64,000 nucleotides of DNA from Trichodelitschia bisporula (taxonomy: Eukaryota; Ascomycota; Dothideomycetes; Phaeotrichales; Phaeotrichaceae): NCBI GenBank assembly GCA_010356995.1, contig ML996687.1, positions 63,803-127,802 on the forward strand, read 5' to 3'. Position 1 is the first letter of the stretch, and each line of letters opens with the position of its first letter. This document shows positions 20,055 to 31,736 of this stretch, piece by piece. The position numbers were made by a program, and so were the translations under genes. Below the pieces are notes generated by a model. That model was not told where the DNA came from. It saw only the letters and a program-made list of their open reading frames with translations, and searched no databases.

Positions 20055-22988
20055 TCACCGCACCACATCCCCCTCCTTCTCAATCCCATGCAACCCCTCC
20101 AAAATATCACTCCCCCCCAGCAACCCCCCCCTCCTCCCCAACCCTCCCCTCTCCTCCGCCCACACCTCATGAAACTTAATACTCGCATCACTAGTCCCCA
20201 CAACCAGCACCCCCTCCTCCCTCGTCCCCGCACACCAAACCCCCCCCTCCCCCCTCTCCCCCCCACCCCCAGGTCCCCGCGGATACGCAACCGCACACAA
20301 CGCCCTATGCTCATCGCCCCACGGTATCCGCACCACGACGCTGCAACTCGGCCATGCGAAAACCGCTATCCGCACCTTGTGCTCCGGCTGCGCAAATCCA
20401 AACGTAGCACACACTTCGCGCCTCGTCCGGCTCCACACCAGCCCCGTGACTTGCGCCGCGCAGTCTATCAATGCGAGTCGAGCCCCCGACCCGGCGTGCA
20501 CGAAGTGGATCCGCCGGTCATTACTCCCGCCCCCTATCGCCAGCAAGCCGTCCTGCCACGGACACCACGCCAGCGCCTTAATCGCCGCCCTCAGTTCCCA
20601 ACTATGCCCCGCCGTGCTGGCAGGCAGCATATAGGCCCCCGCCTCCAGCGCCAGCACCTGTCGTTCCGGACTCGGTGCCCGCGGGGGCGCCCCACCCGCC
20701 GCCGCAGCCGCGCGTAACACAGCGGCTGTGCTAAACGCGTGCGCCACGTTATCATTCCCCCCACTCGCGAACGCACTCCCGTCCGCCGCCCACGCTAAGC
20801 CACATATCTGTTGCGCATGGGCCAGGACGCGGGCACGCAGCGTCAGGGCGCCGGGCCAGGCGAAGAGGTCGCGTTGGGCGGGGGAGGGCCATTCTAGGTC
20901 GTAGATGTAGATATGCCCCGCCTCGTCGCCGACGAGAAGGACTTCGGATTCTATGGTGAGTTCCGGGTCCCGGGCGGATGGGGCGCGGTGCGTGGTGGGC
21001 CGGAAGGAGACGCAGCTTATTGGGGAGGGGTGGACGGAGTCGAAGCGGGGCTCGGTGTCGAGGGGGGACCAGAGGAGGAGATGACCGTCGGCACGGCCGA
21101 TTGCTAGGATGGCTTGCCCGCCTGCCGGGGAGGAGAATGCGAGGCTGGTGACGTGGGCGGTGGAGGGTGTGTTTAGAGAGGAGGGTGTGTCGGCGCCGTG
21201 GGTTTCGGACCAGAGATACACGTGCGTGCCTAGGCCGACGGCGAGGACGTTGGCGGTGGGGGAGTAGGCTAGTAGGGTGCAGTAGTAGTCGTCGCGGAGG
21301 GAGGGGGCGTCGAGGACTGTGTTTTTGTCAGCAGGGGGTCTCCAGCACGACAGGAGACATATCTGAAGGGGATGATCGGCACGGGGCGCGGTTTCTTGAT
21401 AGCCTTGCGCGGCCCTGTCTGTATTAGCCTCGTCCGCACCCCGAATCCTACAGTACTCACGTTCCACCCCCCCCTCCCTAACCCACTCCCCATCCCTCCA
21501 CTCCCTCCCCGGCGCCGCCATCTCCCTCCCCAACACCCTCGCCGCAACATCAACCCCACACGCCAACGCCACCCGTCGTTCATAAACCTCCGCCTCCGCC
21601 CCCCGATCCACCCGTTCCGCAAACCCAGCCACATAAAGCGGCGCACTCGTGCCCGGCGCCAACAACCCGCCCCGTCCATCCGCAACCCCAACAACACTAT
21701 CCCCCATCGCCGCCGCCCCGCCCCCAACCCCCCACACCGCACCGCCACTTATCGCCCTCCCGGTGCCCACGCCTCGGACGCTACTCGCGCCTTCGGGCCG
21801 TCCCGGGGTCCGCAGGGCCAGTGCCTCTGGCACGCCGAGCGCGCGGTATACATCCTCGACCGCGGGCGGCGCACGGGGCACACGCGCGGCAAACGGGTCT
21901 GACGCGTTAGCCCGGGACCGCATCACGCGCTCGGCGGGCGAGAGCTGGGACGGCGGCTTGGAGATGTGGAACGCGTCGGTTGGACTCGCGGTCGGTGTGC
22001 GGGGCGGGACGAACCGGTCGAGCGGGACTTTACGGCGTGGGCTCGGGGGAAGTTGGCTCGGCCGTAAGGGGGCGGTGTTCGTGCGGGGTGTGATGGGGGA
22101 GAGTAGGGAGGGGGGTGTGGATGCGAGGGTGAGTGTGGGAGTAGGGAGGGGCGTAAGCGGCGGGCGGGTCTTCGGCAAGGAGAAGTAGTCTGCCTCCGCC
22201 TGTGAGGGGGTGACGGACCCCGAGGAGACCGAGTACAGCGTCTCATCTGAGTCGGACCCGTCGTCTGCGCCATCTGTCTGTGTGCCATTGACTGGAGTCG
22301 CCTCGTTTTCCTTCGTTGTGCGCAGGCGCAATAGCTCGACGAGGGATGTTCTGCGGTAGGCGGGGCGGCGTGTAGGCGTTAGAGCCGCGCTCGCGGTACG
22401 CCGGGCGACCTTCGCTTTCAGCGGAGACTCCGGTGTACGGCCCGTTGCCTCCCATGGGTCGTGTGCTGGAGTCGTGGGCGTGACAGGCGTGACTGGGTGC
22501 GGGCCAGGCGAGGCGGCAGGGTGTGGGGTTGCGGACCGCGGGGGAAGCAAGCAGCCGTGGGGCGAGGGGAAGACATCTGAGCTCCGTGTGTTGAGGGAGG
22601 AGATATGTGCGGAGTGGACACGTTTTGGTGTCGGGGTGGAGAGTTGCGGGCCGAACACCTCTTCTAAGGACAGCGCACGGCGGGCCGGTGGGCGAGTCGA
22701 GCCTCGACCACCGTTGAATATACCGGGGGTATCGCCTTGATACGCAGTTCGATACTCAGGCGACGAGTCCACGTCGTCATCGGCAGGCGTACAGGGCGTG
22801 CCGAGATTACCAGAGTGCTGCAGGAGGCCGGCATCACCAGCCTTCCCCAGCAGCGTACCATCCCCTCCGTGCTCCCACGGCAAACAGGCGAAGGGAGCGT
22901 TGTCGAATAAAGCTAGCGGCTGGCACAGTGGGCCCGGGACGGTGAAGAATACAGATTGAGGCGGGCGATCCGCGGCGGCGACGTCCAT
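20055..22988 (-). CDS. AMA1: AMA1-like meiosis-specific APC/C activator (WD40)
   Basis: Three exons (22988-21461, 21414-21363, 21318-20055) encode 947 residues. The long N-terminus is disordered. The C-box, RRKVPLDRFVPPR, by which Cdc20-family activators bind the APC/C, lies near residue 320. The middle exon of only 52 nt supplies RPRKAIKKPRPVPIIPFR, joined to VLDAPSLRDDYYCTLLAYSP, the conserved start of the seven-bladed propeller. WD40 blades follow (VAVGLGTHVYLW, AHVTSLAFSS, GLAWAADGSAFASGGNDN, GTSDASIKFHEVW). Intron 1 is GT-AG (46 bp). Intron 2 (21362-21319, 44 bp) begins AT and ends AC. Both introns together are 90 bp and contain no stop, so the unspliced frame also looks open. No Ile-Arg tail is present. 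ATG 22988 was preferred to 23096 because the extension is a poly-T-coded leader. Confidence 0.88.
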   Translation of the reverse strand: MDVAAADRPPQSVFFTVPGPLCQPLALFDNAPFACLPWEHGGDGTLLGKAGDAGLLQHSGNLGTPCTPADDDVDSSPEYRTAYQGDTPGIFNGGRGSTRPPARRALSLEEVFGPQLSTPTPKRVHSAHISSLNTRSSDVFPSPHGCLLPPRSATPHPAASPGPHPVTPVTPTTPAHDPWEATGRTPESPLKAKVARRTASAALTPTRRPAYRRTSLVELLRLRTTKENEATPVNGTQTDGADDGSDSDETLYSVSSGSVTPSQAEADYFSLPKTRPPLTPLPTPTLTLASTPPSLLSPITPRTNTAPLRPSQLPPSPRRKVPLDRFVPPRTPTASPTDAFHISKPPSQLSPAERVMRSRANASDPFAARVPRAPPAVEDVYRALGVPEALALRTPGRPEGASSVRGVGTGRAISGGAVWGVGGGAAAMGDSVVGVADGRGGLLAPGTSAPLYVAGFAERVDRGAEAEVYERRVALACGVDVAARVLGREMAAPGREWRDGEWVREGGVEREYCRIRGADEANTDRAAQGYQETAPRADHPLQICLLSCWRPPADKNTVLDAPSLRDDYYCTLLAYSPTANVLAVGLGTHVYLWSETHGADTPSSLNTPSTAHVTSLAFSSPAGGQAILAIGRADGHLLLWSPLDTEPRFDSVHPSPISCVSFRPTTHRAPSARDPELTIESEVLLVGDEAGHIYIYDLEWPSPAQRDLFAWPGALTLRARVLAHAQQICGLAWAADGSAFASGGNDNVAHAFSTAAVLRAAAAAGGAPPRAPSPERQVLALEAGAYMLPASTAGHSWELRAAIKALAWCPWQDGLLAIGGGSNDRRIHFVHAGSGARLALIDCAAQVTGLVWSRTRREVCATFGFAQPEHKVRIAVFAWPSCSVVVRIPWGDEHRALCAVAYPRGPGGGGERGEGGVWCAGTREEGVLVVGTSDASIKFHEVWAEERGGLGRRGGLLGGSDILEGLHGIEKEGDVVR

Positions 22989-23359
22989 GGCTGGACAGCA
23001 AAAAAAAAAAAGGACTGAAACACACAAAGGCCCGGATGTCAAACGGGATGCGATATTGAGAAGACGGGGAGCATGAGATACGAAGCTAAGAGGCACACGG
23101 GTCGATTGCTTCGCTATGGGTTGCTGGTGTTAGTATCGTGCGGCCTTTGTGGTCCTGCGGTGTGAGCGCCTTTTGTTGCCTCTGCGAGCGCCGGTCTCCA
23201 CGTCGCCTTCCATGTCCACCAGCGTCAGTGCCGTCCATTGTCCCATTGCTGCTGGCCATCGAGTGCTGACCAGGGTCGCTTACCGCAAGCGTTGACGACC
23301 CACCCGCCAGGAAGCCGCAGGCACAACCGGCAGCATTCCCTTTCTGCCTAAGCTCCCCA
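22989..23359. other. Intergenic region between AMA1-like and GH51 genes
   Basis: It contains the promoter of the AMA1-like gene, with an A12 run at 22999-23011, and the 3' end of the arabinofuranosidase gene. No other gene seen. Confidence 0.5.
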
Positions 23360-25113
<1,754 letters not shown>

Positions 25114-25973
25114 TGTCGATGGGATACAGACCTATCTCAACTTCTGCGAGCTCTATATCCTATATCGGCTTCCTGAGCTAGCACGCCCGAACAGCTCCCA
25201 TACCCCGTCAGCCCCATTAGAACTACAACCCCGCGGGGCGCAATGATAGCCCGAAGTCGGGCATGATTGGTGCATAATCGGCTCGCGGCATGCAATGCAA
25301 CCTCGGTTTGGAAGCTGTATCCCGGACGCGTCCATGGTAACGTACGAGGTGGATCCCCGCCGTTAACGGAGTAGACTAAGAGGGCCGTCGATAGATCCCG
25401 AAAGCTAGTGGCTTATGGAGAATTCGGAGTCTAAGGTGCGGTGAGCCGAAAAGGCGAGTGAAGTCGGACTGGCCCGAGGTGGTAACGGTTAAAGTCGCTA
25501 CGTAATCAGCCGAAGGGTCTCAAGGCCGGGCGAAAAGAATGATGGCGCCCCTCCAAGAAGTTATGGCCGTTTTTGCCAGTATCCTTGCTGGACACAAGGC
25601 AGAGACTATCTACGGGCGCGCCACGACTATTTCGCATAGGCCTTGGTCCAAAGGCTAGGTGAAAAAGTGATAGCTCACCTTTGGAAAGTTGTAACAGCCA
25701 TTTGCGAAGCTTTTGGCTGATATAGAACGCAGAGACTATCGGCGGGTGCGTCATTACTTTTTGCTCAACCCATTGTCCCACACCTATCGGAAGGGATCAA
25801 CATTCTTCCCTCCCACTCTAGACCTGATTGTCACAAGCCTAGCCCAACCCCCGCCAAGAGCGGGGTGCATCACAAGGCGCCCGGGGTGCGTACACTTTTT
25901 TCTCGGGCCCCGCTGCGTCGTCCTCTGCGATATCGCCGTCCCCACATATCATCCACCGGTCACCACAAGCACA
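25114..25973. promoter_or_regulatory. Divergent intergenic region, GH51 and PRPP synthetase
   Basis: 860 bp between two divergent genes. Besides both promoters it contains two tandem inverted-repeat elements (25521-25775). No coding stretch is supportable. Confidence 0.5.
25521..25775. mobile_element. Two tandem MITE-like inverted-repeat elements
   Basis: Copy 1 spans 25521-25645 and copy 2 about 25649-25775, head to tail with a few bases between. Each has imperfect terminal inverted repeats of about 30 bp: copy 1 starts caaggccgggcgaaaag and ends with the complement of caaggcctatgcgaaatag; copy 2 starts caaaggctaggtgaaaaag and ends with the complement of caatgggttgagcaaaaag. The copies also share the internal word agagactatc at the same offset (25601 and 25731). 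They code for nothing. They look like decayed non-autonomous DNA elements; no autonomous partner is in the window. They sit within a shared promoter. Confidence 0.55.
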
Positions 25974-27092
25974 ATGGCGACCAATTCCATCAAGCTGCTC
26001 ACGGGAAACAGCCACCCAGCTCTGGCGAAGCAGGTTGCCGAACGGTAGGCCCTTCGTCTTGTTGCGGGGAGTGTAGGACTGACGAATAGGCTCGGTATCG
26101 AACTGACTAAGATACTGGTCGTGCAGTATTCGAACCAGGAGACGAGCGTGACGATTGGGGAGTCGGTGCGGGATGAGGATGGTAGGTGGTCTAGAGATTA
26201 CTTGAGCACCGGCTAATGAAGCAGTCTTCGTCCTCCAATCCACGGCACCAGGCGACATCAACGACGGCCTCATGGAACTCCTCATCATGATCAACGCCTG
26301 CAAAACCGCCTCTGCGCGGCGCATAACTGCCGTCCTGCCCAACTTCCCTTACGCACGCCAAGACAAAAAAGACAAGTCCCGCGCCCCTATCACCGCCAAA
26401 CTCATGGCCAACATGCTGCAAACCGCAGGCTGCAACCACGTCATAACCATGGATCTCCACGCCAGCCAAATCCAAGGCTTTTTCAACGTGCCAGTCGATA
26501 ATCTGTACGCTGAACCCAGCACCCTGCGCTGGATCCGCGAGAATCTGGATGTGAAGGACTGTGTGATTGTGAGTCCGGATGCGGGGGGCGCGAAGCGCGC
26601 GACGAGTATTGCGGATGGACTGGATTTGGGGTTTGCGCTTATTCATAAGGAGAGGGCGAGGCCGAATGAGGTCTCGCGCATGGTGCTTGTGGGCGATGTC
26701 AAGGACCGCGTTGCGATTATCGTTGACGATATGGCGGACACGTGTGGCACGCTTGTCAAGGCTGCGGACGTGGTGATGCAACACGGTGCCAAAGAGGCCA
26801 TCGCCATTGTTACGCATGGCATTCTGAGCGCGAATGCCGTGGAGCGACTGAACAACAGTAAGCTGAAGAAGGTGGTTGTTACGAACACGGTGCCGCACGA
26901 CGACAAGAAGGCCATGTGCCCGCGGCTCGAGACGATTGATATCAGCGGGACGGTGAGTTGCTGATTTACCGTTCAATTCGGCACTCCTTTTCTGTGCTCA
27001 TTGCTAACGTACTGCAGCTGGCTGAGGCTTGTCGGCGTACCCACAATGGCGAGAGCGTGTCCTTCCTCTTCAAGCACGCACCGGCTGACTAG
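25974..27092 (+). CDS. Ribose-phosphate pyrophosphokinase (PRPP synthetase)
   Basis: Four exons (25974-26044, 26090-26181, 26225-26952, 27018-27092) give 321 residues, the class I PRS length. The enzyme makes PRPP from ribose 5-phosphate and ATP for purine, pyrimidine, His and Trp synthesis. Landmarks are [22 protein letters not shown] (N-terminus), [31 protein letters not shown] (Mg-ATP site), [10 protein letters not shown] and the PRPP-binding loop [15 protein letters not shown]. There is no insertion of the type found in the longer regulatory fungal paralogues, so it resembles PRS2-4. The introns are 43-65 bp. It converges on the eS6 gene. Confidence 0.96.
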
Positions 27093-27500
27093 GCATTGTT
27101 TTGGCGTTTTAGGTTGACGGACAGGGTGACGGTTGGATGGCACTTAGACAGCGAGCATACAAAAATTATCTTGTAGATCGTAAATGGCACAGTCAAACAT
27201 TGGAACTGGCCGTCGACAGCATGGGTGAAGTCTGTTAACCGCGCAGGCTTGAACGAGGAGTGCGCCCTTACAGTAGGCCTCATGCCTTAGGGCGAGGCAG
27301 GCGGGTTATCTAGCCTTGTGGCTCTGCCGGGGACGCTTAAGCCGTCGTCTGTAAGTATATCACAAGTCAATGATCAACGCAACAGTTCATAATCGACATC
27401 ATTATGGGCATGAAGGACTGTATTCATGCTGGCACCACCCTGCGCCGACTACAAACAAACCAGGGGCCCTTTTTCATCCATGCCAAACTCCATTCGCCAT
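27093..27500. other. Convergent 3' region between PRS and eS6
   Basis: About 400 bp holding the two 3' ends. No other gene or RNA was recognised. Confidence 0.5.
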
Positions 27501-28364
27501 CTACTTGTGCATAGAAGACGCACGACGCTTCTTGGCCTCAAGGTCCTTGGACTTCTGCTCGGTGACACGCTTGGACAGGATCTGGGCGTAATCGTTCTGC
27601 GGACGTTAGTCAAGTGGTCTATCAAGCGACAAGGGAGTACTTACGGCAGCCTCCTTGGCGGCTTCGGAGCGGCGACGCTTGAGTGCAATGCGATGACGCT
27701 TGTGCTGCAGGCGCTGGGGAGTGACCAGGCGCTGGATCTTGGGGGCCTTGGTGTACGGCTTCTTGCCCTCACCCTTCGGCTGGATCTCGCGACGGATGAC
27801 AAACTTGCGGACCTACGCTGTATCAGCATTACTCTATTGGGGCGGTGTGGCTCTCAGACTCGGCTCTCGCAATGAAGCGAGGCCGGCGAGGACGGAGTAT
27901 CAACTCACATCGTCCTCCTTGCTGAGGCCAAAGAAGCGGCGGATCTTGGTGGCACGCTTGGGACCGAGACGCTTCGGGTGGACAACGTCAGTCAGGCCGG
28001 GGAGCTCCGCATCACCCTGCTTGACGATGCTAAGAGCCAGGACAGACAGGTCCATGCCCACGATGCAGCCGCGAACCGACTTGCGCTTGCGCTCGCCAGT
28101 GCGGCGCGGGCGGTAGCACGAGTGACCCTCCGAGAGCAGAAGGCGGACACGCGTTGGGTGCATGACGCCCTGCTTCATCGGGAAACCCTGCTTGTCGTTG
28201 CCACCCGTGATGCGGAAGATGTAGCCCTTGAACTCATCACCGACGCTGTCGCCGGGAACCTCCTGGCCCATGCGACGGTCCATGAAGACGCGGAGTTTGC
28301 GCTCATCTTCAACCTCAATGAGCTTTTGGGTGCCGTTGGCGGGGTAGGAGATGTTCAACTTCAT
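27501..28364 (-). CDS. RPS6: 40S ribosomal protein eS6
   Basis: Three exons (28364-27909, 27812-27645, 27596-27501) give 239 residues. The start [20 protein letters not shown], the centre [20 protein letters not shown] and [16 protein letters not shown] are diagnostic. The C-terminus ends RRASSMHK, whose two serines are the TOR-dependent phosphorylation sites known in yeast eS6. Both introns (96 and 48 bp) fall between codons. The 460 bp upstream should hold a strong ribosomal-protein promoter. The protein is part of the small subunit at the base of the right foot. Confidence 0.97.
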
Positions 28365-28825
28365 CTTGACGGCGAGATTGTCAAGATGGCGCGGGTTGGC
28401 GAAAGGAGCGCGTTGTCGAGATGTGGGTTGTCGTGAGGTTGCAAAGTTAGAGGACCAGGGAGTGGGAAAAGGGAATTGGAAATTCGCTTCGGTTGTGTGC
28501 CAAGCGCCTGGGCAGAAGTCGGTGTGTGTGGGCGCACGGGCCACCTGGTTTTTCCGTTGGTGCCTTGTCGCCCTGTCGCCTGAACACTCCACCACCACAA
28601 CAACATCACCACCTAGGAACCAACTGTGCTGCACGACGACGAACCATGGAACAATATCGAGTTATACGGGCAAGTATACATTATCGATCTTCTCTGAACA
28701 ATTACACTGTAGAACTCTCGACATGTCCAATCCCATCAACGATCTCATGAAAGCGCCATCCAGTTCATCGGAAGTGACAACAAGACGCAAGAAGCACGCC
28801 TCCTTCTGCTAGTACCACCCCTCAT
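28365..28825. promoter_or_regulatory. eS6 promoter region
   Basis: Between the 3' end of the BBE-like gene and the eS6 start, both on the minus strand. No coding signal seen; promoter inferred from position. Confidence 0.4.
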
Positions 28826-30568
28826 CTATGGTTGCAACACAATATCGGATCCTACACACCTGTTGCAGACGAACAAGTTCTGGGGATCAATCCGCCGCTT
28901 AATCCGCAGCAGCCGTGCGTAGTTCTTCCCCCAGAATACATTCTCCCAGTCGGGCTCATACCTTTGCCGTCAGCTTTATCTAGACGGCCAAGGAAGTACT
29001 CACGGATTAGCCTCATTGACATATGTCCCCGTGTCCTTGCCCATAATGTCTGCCAAAGCTTTGCTGATCTCAACCAGCATCTCCTTCTTCCGCTTCTGTT
29101 CGACAGCTGTGGCATTCTCCGTCCAGTCAACTCCGTAGCTCAAGACTCCATAGCTGGTCGCCCAGCTCGGATGGACAGAAGTGTTATTTCTTTCCGCCTG
29201 ATTGACTTTGCCAACTATACCAATGCCGTCAGCTCCGAACTCAGCCAATTTCCAGCTTCAAAACTCACTGAAATTAAACCCCATCCCCGCCTCAGGAAAC
29301 CTCTCCCCCAGCGCAACCAACTCCCCTGCCCTGGTCATCAAATGCTCCTTAGACACCAACTTCGACGCATCCAGCACATTTGTCGCAATATTTGGGTCTC
29401 TCAGAAAATCCTGCGCATACTCCATCCACGACCCATACTGCACCTGTACCATCAACCCCCTAACCCCCTCCTCCCTCCCCAGCTCCTCGAACCCCACAAA
29501 CGCCCTCTTATACCCCCCCTCAGTCCCATTCACCAAACTAAACACCGCCTGAAACCCCACTCCCACACTCCCCATATCCGCATACCCAACATACCCCCCC
29601 TCCACCACCGCCGGCAACGCGCGCAACGCCCGTTCCCTAACCATCCTCGCCCCCTCCTCCCCCGTCCCATTAATCTGCACCAGCACCGCCTGCACCCATT
29701 TTGGCCCAGGATGCACACGGTACGTAACCTCCACCACCACTCCGAAGGCACACCCTCCCCCGCCCCTCAACGCCCAGAACCACTCCTCCTCCGTCCACTT
29801 ATTCAACACCCGCACCCTCCCATCAGCGCCCACAACCCGCGCCTGCAACAAATTATCCACCGCCAGCCCCGCCCAGCTCGCGAACGGACTATGCCCACCC
29901 CCTGTCATATACCCGCCCGCCGCACCGACGGTCCGCGCTGACCCGCCGGTGACAGTCACATTCCGCGCCCCCGCATCCGCATAGACGTCGAGCCACTGCT
30001 CGCCCGCCCTCAGCGTAACAGCAGCCTGCCCCTTCGTCCCCGCCGGGGCCCCCTCGGGCACAAAGGACGAATGCCACGTCCGGCCCTTGAGCCCGTGCGT
30101 CCAGATCCCGAAGCTCCCTGCCCCGCTGGAGCGGCCGAGATGGTCGTGGCCCGTGTTCTTGACCACCAAGTACAGGTTATGTGTAGCCGCGAAGCGAACT
30201 GCGGTCTGTACGTCGCTTTCTGTGGTGGCGGCGACGGCGTATACCGGGACGCGGCCTTGGGGGCAGGGTGCGCTGGGCGGGGTAGTGATACCGCATCCCG
30301 GTGACTCCCAGAGGAGAGCGGAGTAGGCGCCGGCTTGGGAGGTGCGCCAGGGGGAGGATGTCCAGTTCGCTTTGGCTATGGTGCAGTCGGCAGAGGGGAA
30401 GGTGGGGAGGTGGCAGGGGGCTGCTGGGGGGTGGGGGGTTATGAGGGCGCCGGAGAGGGACGTGTTGAGGGCGGACCAGAGATGGGGAGGGGGCCAGCAG
30501 GCCTGTGAGGAGGTGCATCGGGCGGATGCGAGGGGGCAGAGGGGGAGGAGGATGTGGGAGAAGTGCAT
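28826..30568 (-). CDS. Secreted FAD-linked oxidoreductase, BBE-like
   Basis: Three exons (30568-29269, 29214-29004, 28961-28826) encode 548 residues beginning with a signal peptide (MHFSHILLPLCPLASA). The FAD-binding PCMH fold is clear: QGRVPVYAVAATTESDVQTA, LVVKNTGHDHLGRSSG with the His (about 141) that normally binds FAD covalently, ARNVTVTGGSARTVGAAGGY and AVDNLLQARVVGADG. The BBE tail is restored by splicing: TYVNEANPYEPDWENVFWG then YARLLRIKRRIDPQNLFVCN. Bicovalent members have a Cys in the loop that here reads GGSARTVGAAGG, so at most one flavin bond is expected. Likely an extracellular alcohol, sugar or metabolite oxidase; the substrate is unknown. No biosynthetic cluster surrounds it. 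Confidence 0.93.
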
Positions 30569-31736
30569 TATGGCGGTGGTTTGATTTCGGTAGAGCCATG
30601 TGCGGAGGGATAGTATATATTACTCTGTCCTTCATTAACAATACGAAGACGACGCAATCAGGTATCAGCCTCGCCAATTCTGTCTCCGTACCCCGCGTAT
30701 ATCCCTCCGCATACGAATCTCAGCATCATCATCCCTACCTTCCCTCTTAAATCCTCTCGTTTCACTCGTATCTCGTACTCGACGACACGAATGTCGCATG
30801 CCGAGAACGTAACCCCGCTTCTGGTAGCACATCCTAGCTAATATCACGAGTTTCTTGACCCATCCGCGCGTAGTCTGCACTCCGCCCCCTTGACATCTTG
30901 GAAAATCAGCCTTGCACGTGCGTGCTCGGCGTATTCGTTGATAGAGCCCTACCACAGCACGCACACTACCGTGCGATATGTCGATCGTGGAGCGGGAGAG
31001 GCGGGCACGGCGGGAAGCTATCAACGGGTAACCACGCGAAGCAAGCCGGATGTCTCGCGTGCCGACCCGCTCACGCCCCACTCTCTTAATCCGTCGACAA
31101 CTGCAAGTCGAACAAGTCAAGCTCGGCTTCAACTCGAGAATGGGTGCATAATAAGCCTATCCTTTGCGGAGGCTGCGATGAGTGCCTCCGTACTTGGGAA
31201 GCTATCGCGAAGTGAAATGAGCATTTGCTAACTCTGTAGCCTTCAGTCACCTCGAAAAATCGCCGACACGCATAGACACGCTTACAGTTCAGCATTCTCT
31301 ATAAGACAAAAGAAAAAACCGCATCTCTATCTTTCGCAGCCTGTATTCAATGGAGTTGGGCGATATTCTCATGAAATCTTTAAATCGCTCGCACGGCAAG
31401 GCAGAGCCTGGAGCCTCACGAAGCCCACGATGTCCAGAACTTCGTCCAAAATCGCAAGAAGCCGCAGCAAATACCCATTAATATCGAGCATCAATGATCA
31501 CTCCAATGTCCTGAAATGACATATTCGAGTGGTCACTTCAATCCATCATGCCCAACAATGACCCCCACCCTCCAAAATTCCAGGTCGAACGCCACAAGGC
31601 TGTTCATATCAACGCATTGGTCCGAGCTTCAGGGGGGCCTCGGGATCAACAACCAGCGATCGCCAGCCTCAACCATCGCAAACTCTCCGCACGAAGCTTA
31701 ATCCGACCTCGACCTGTCTCACTCCCCGCCGTCACG
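30569..31736. promoter_or_regulatory. Divergent intergenic region
   Basis: About 1.17 kb between the BBE-like gene and the membrane protein gene. All frames are short; no repeat or RNA gene recognised. Confidence 0.5.

Noticed and set aside
20055-23096. Uninterrupted 1013-codon reading of the AMA1-like gene
   Set aside because: It includes two introns and a leader; the spliced form restores conserved residues that the straight reading lacks.
28832-29941. 369-codon + strand frame opposite the BBE-like gene
   Set aside because: Antisense shadow: the minus strand has a complete, family-matching, in-phase exon chain here.
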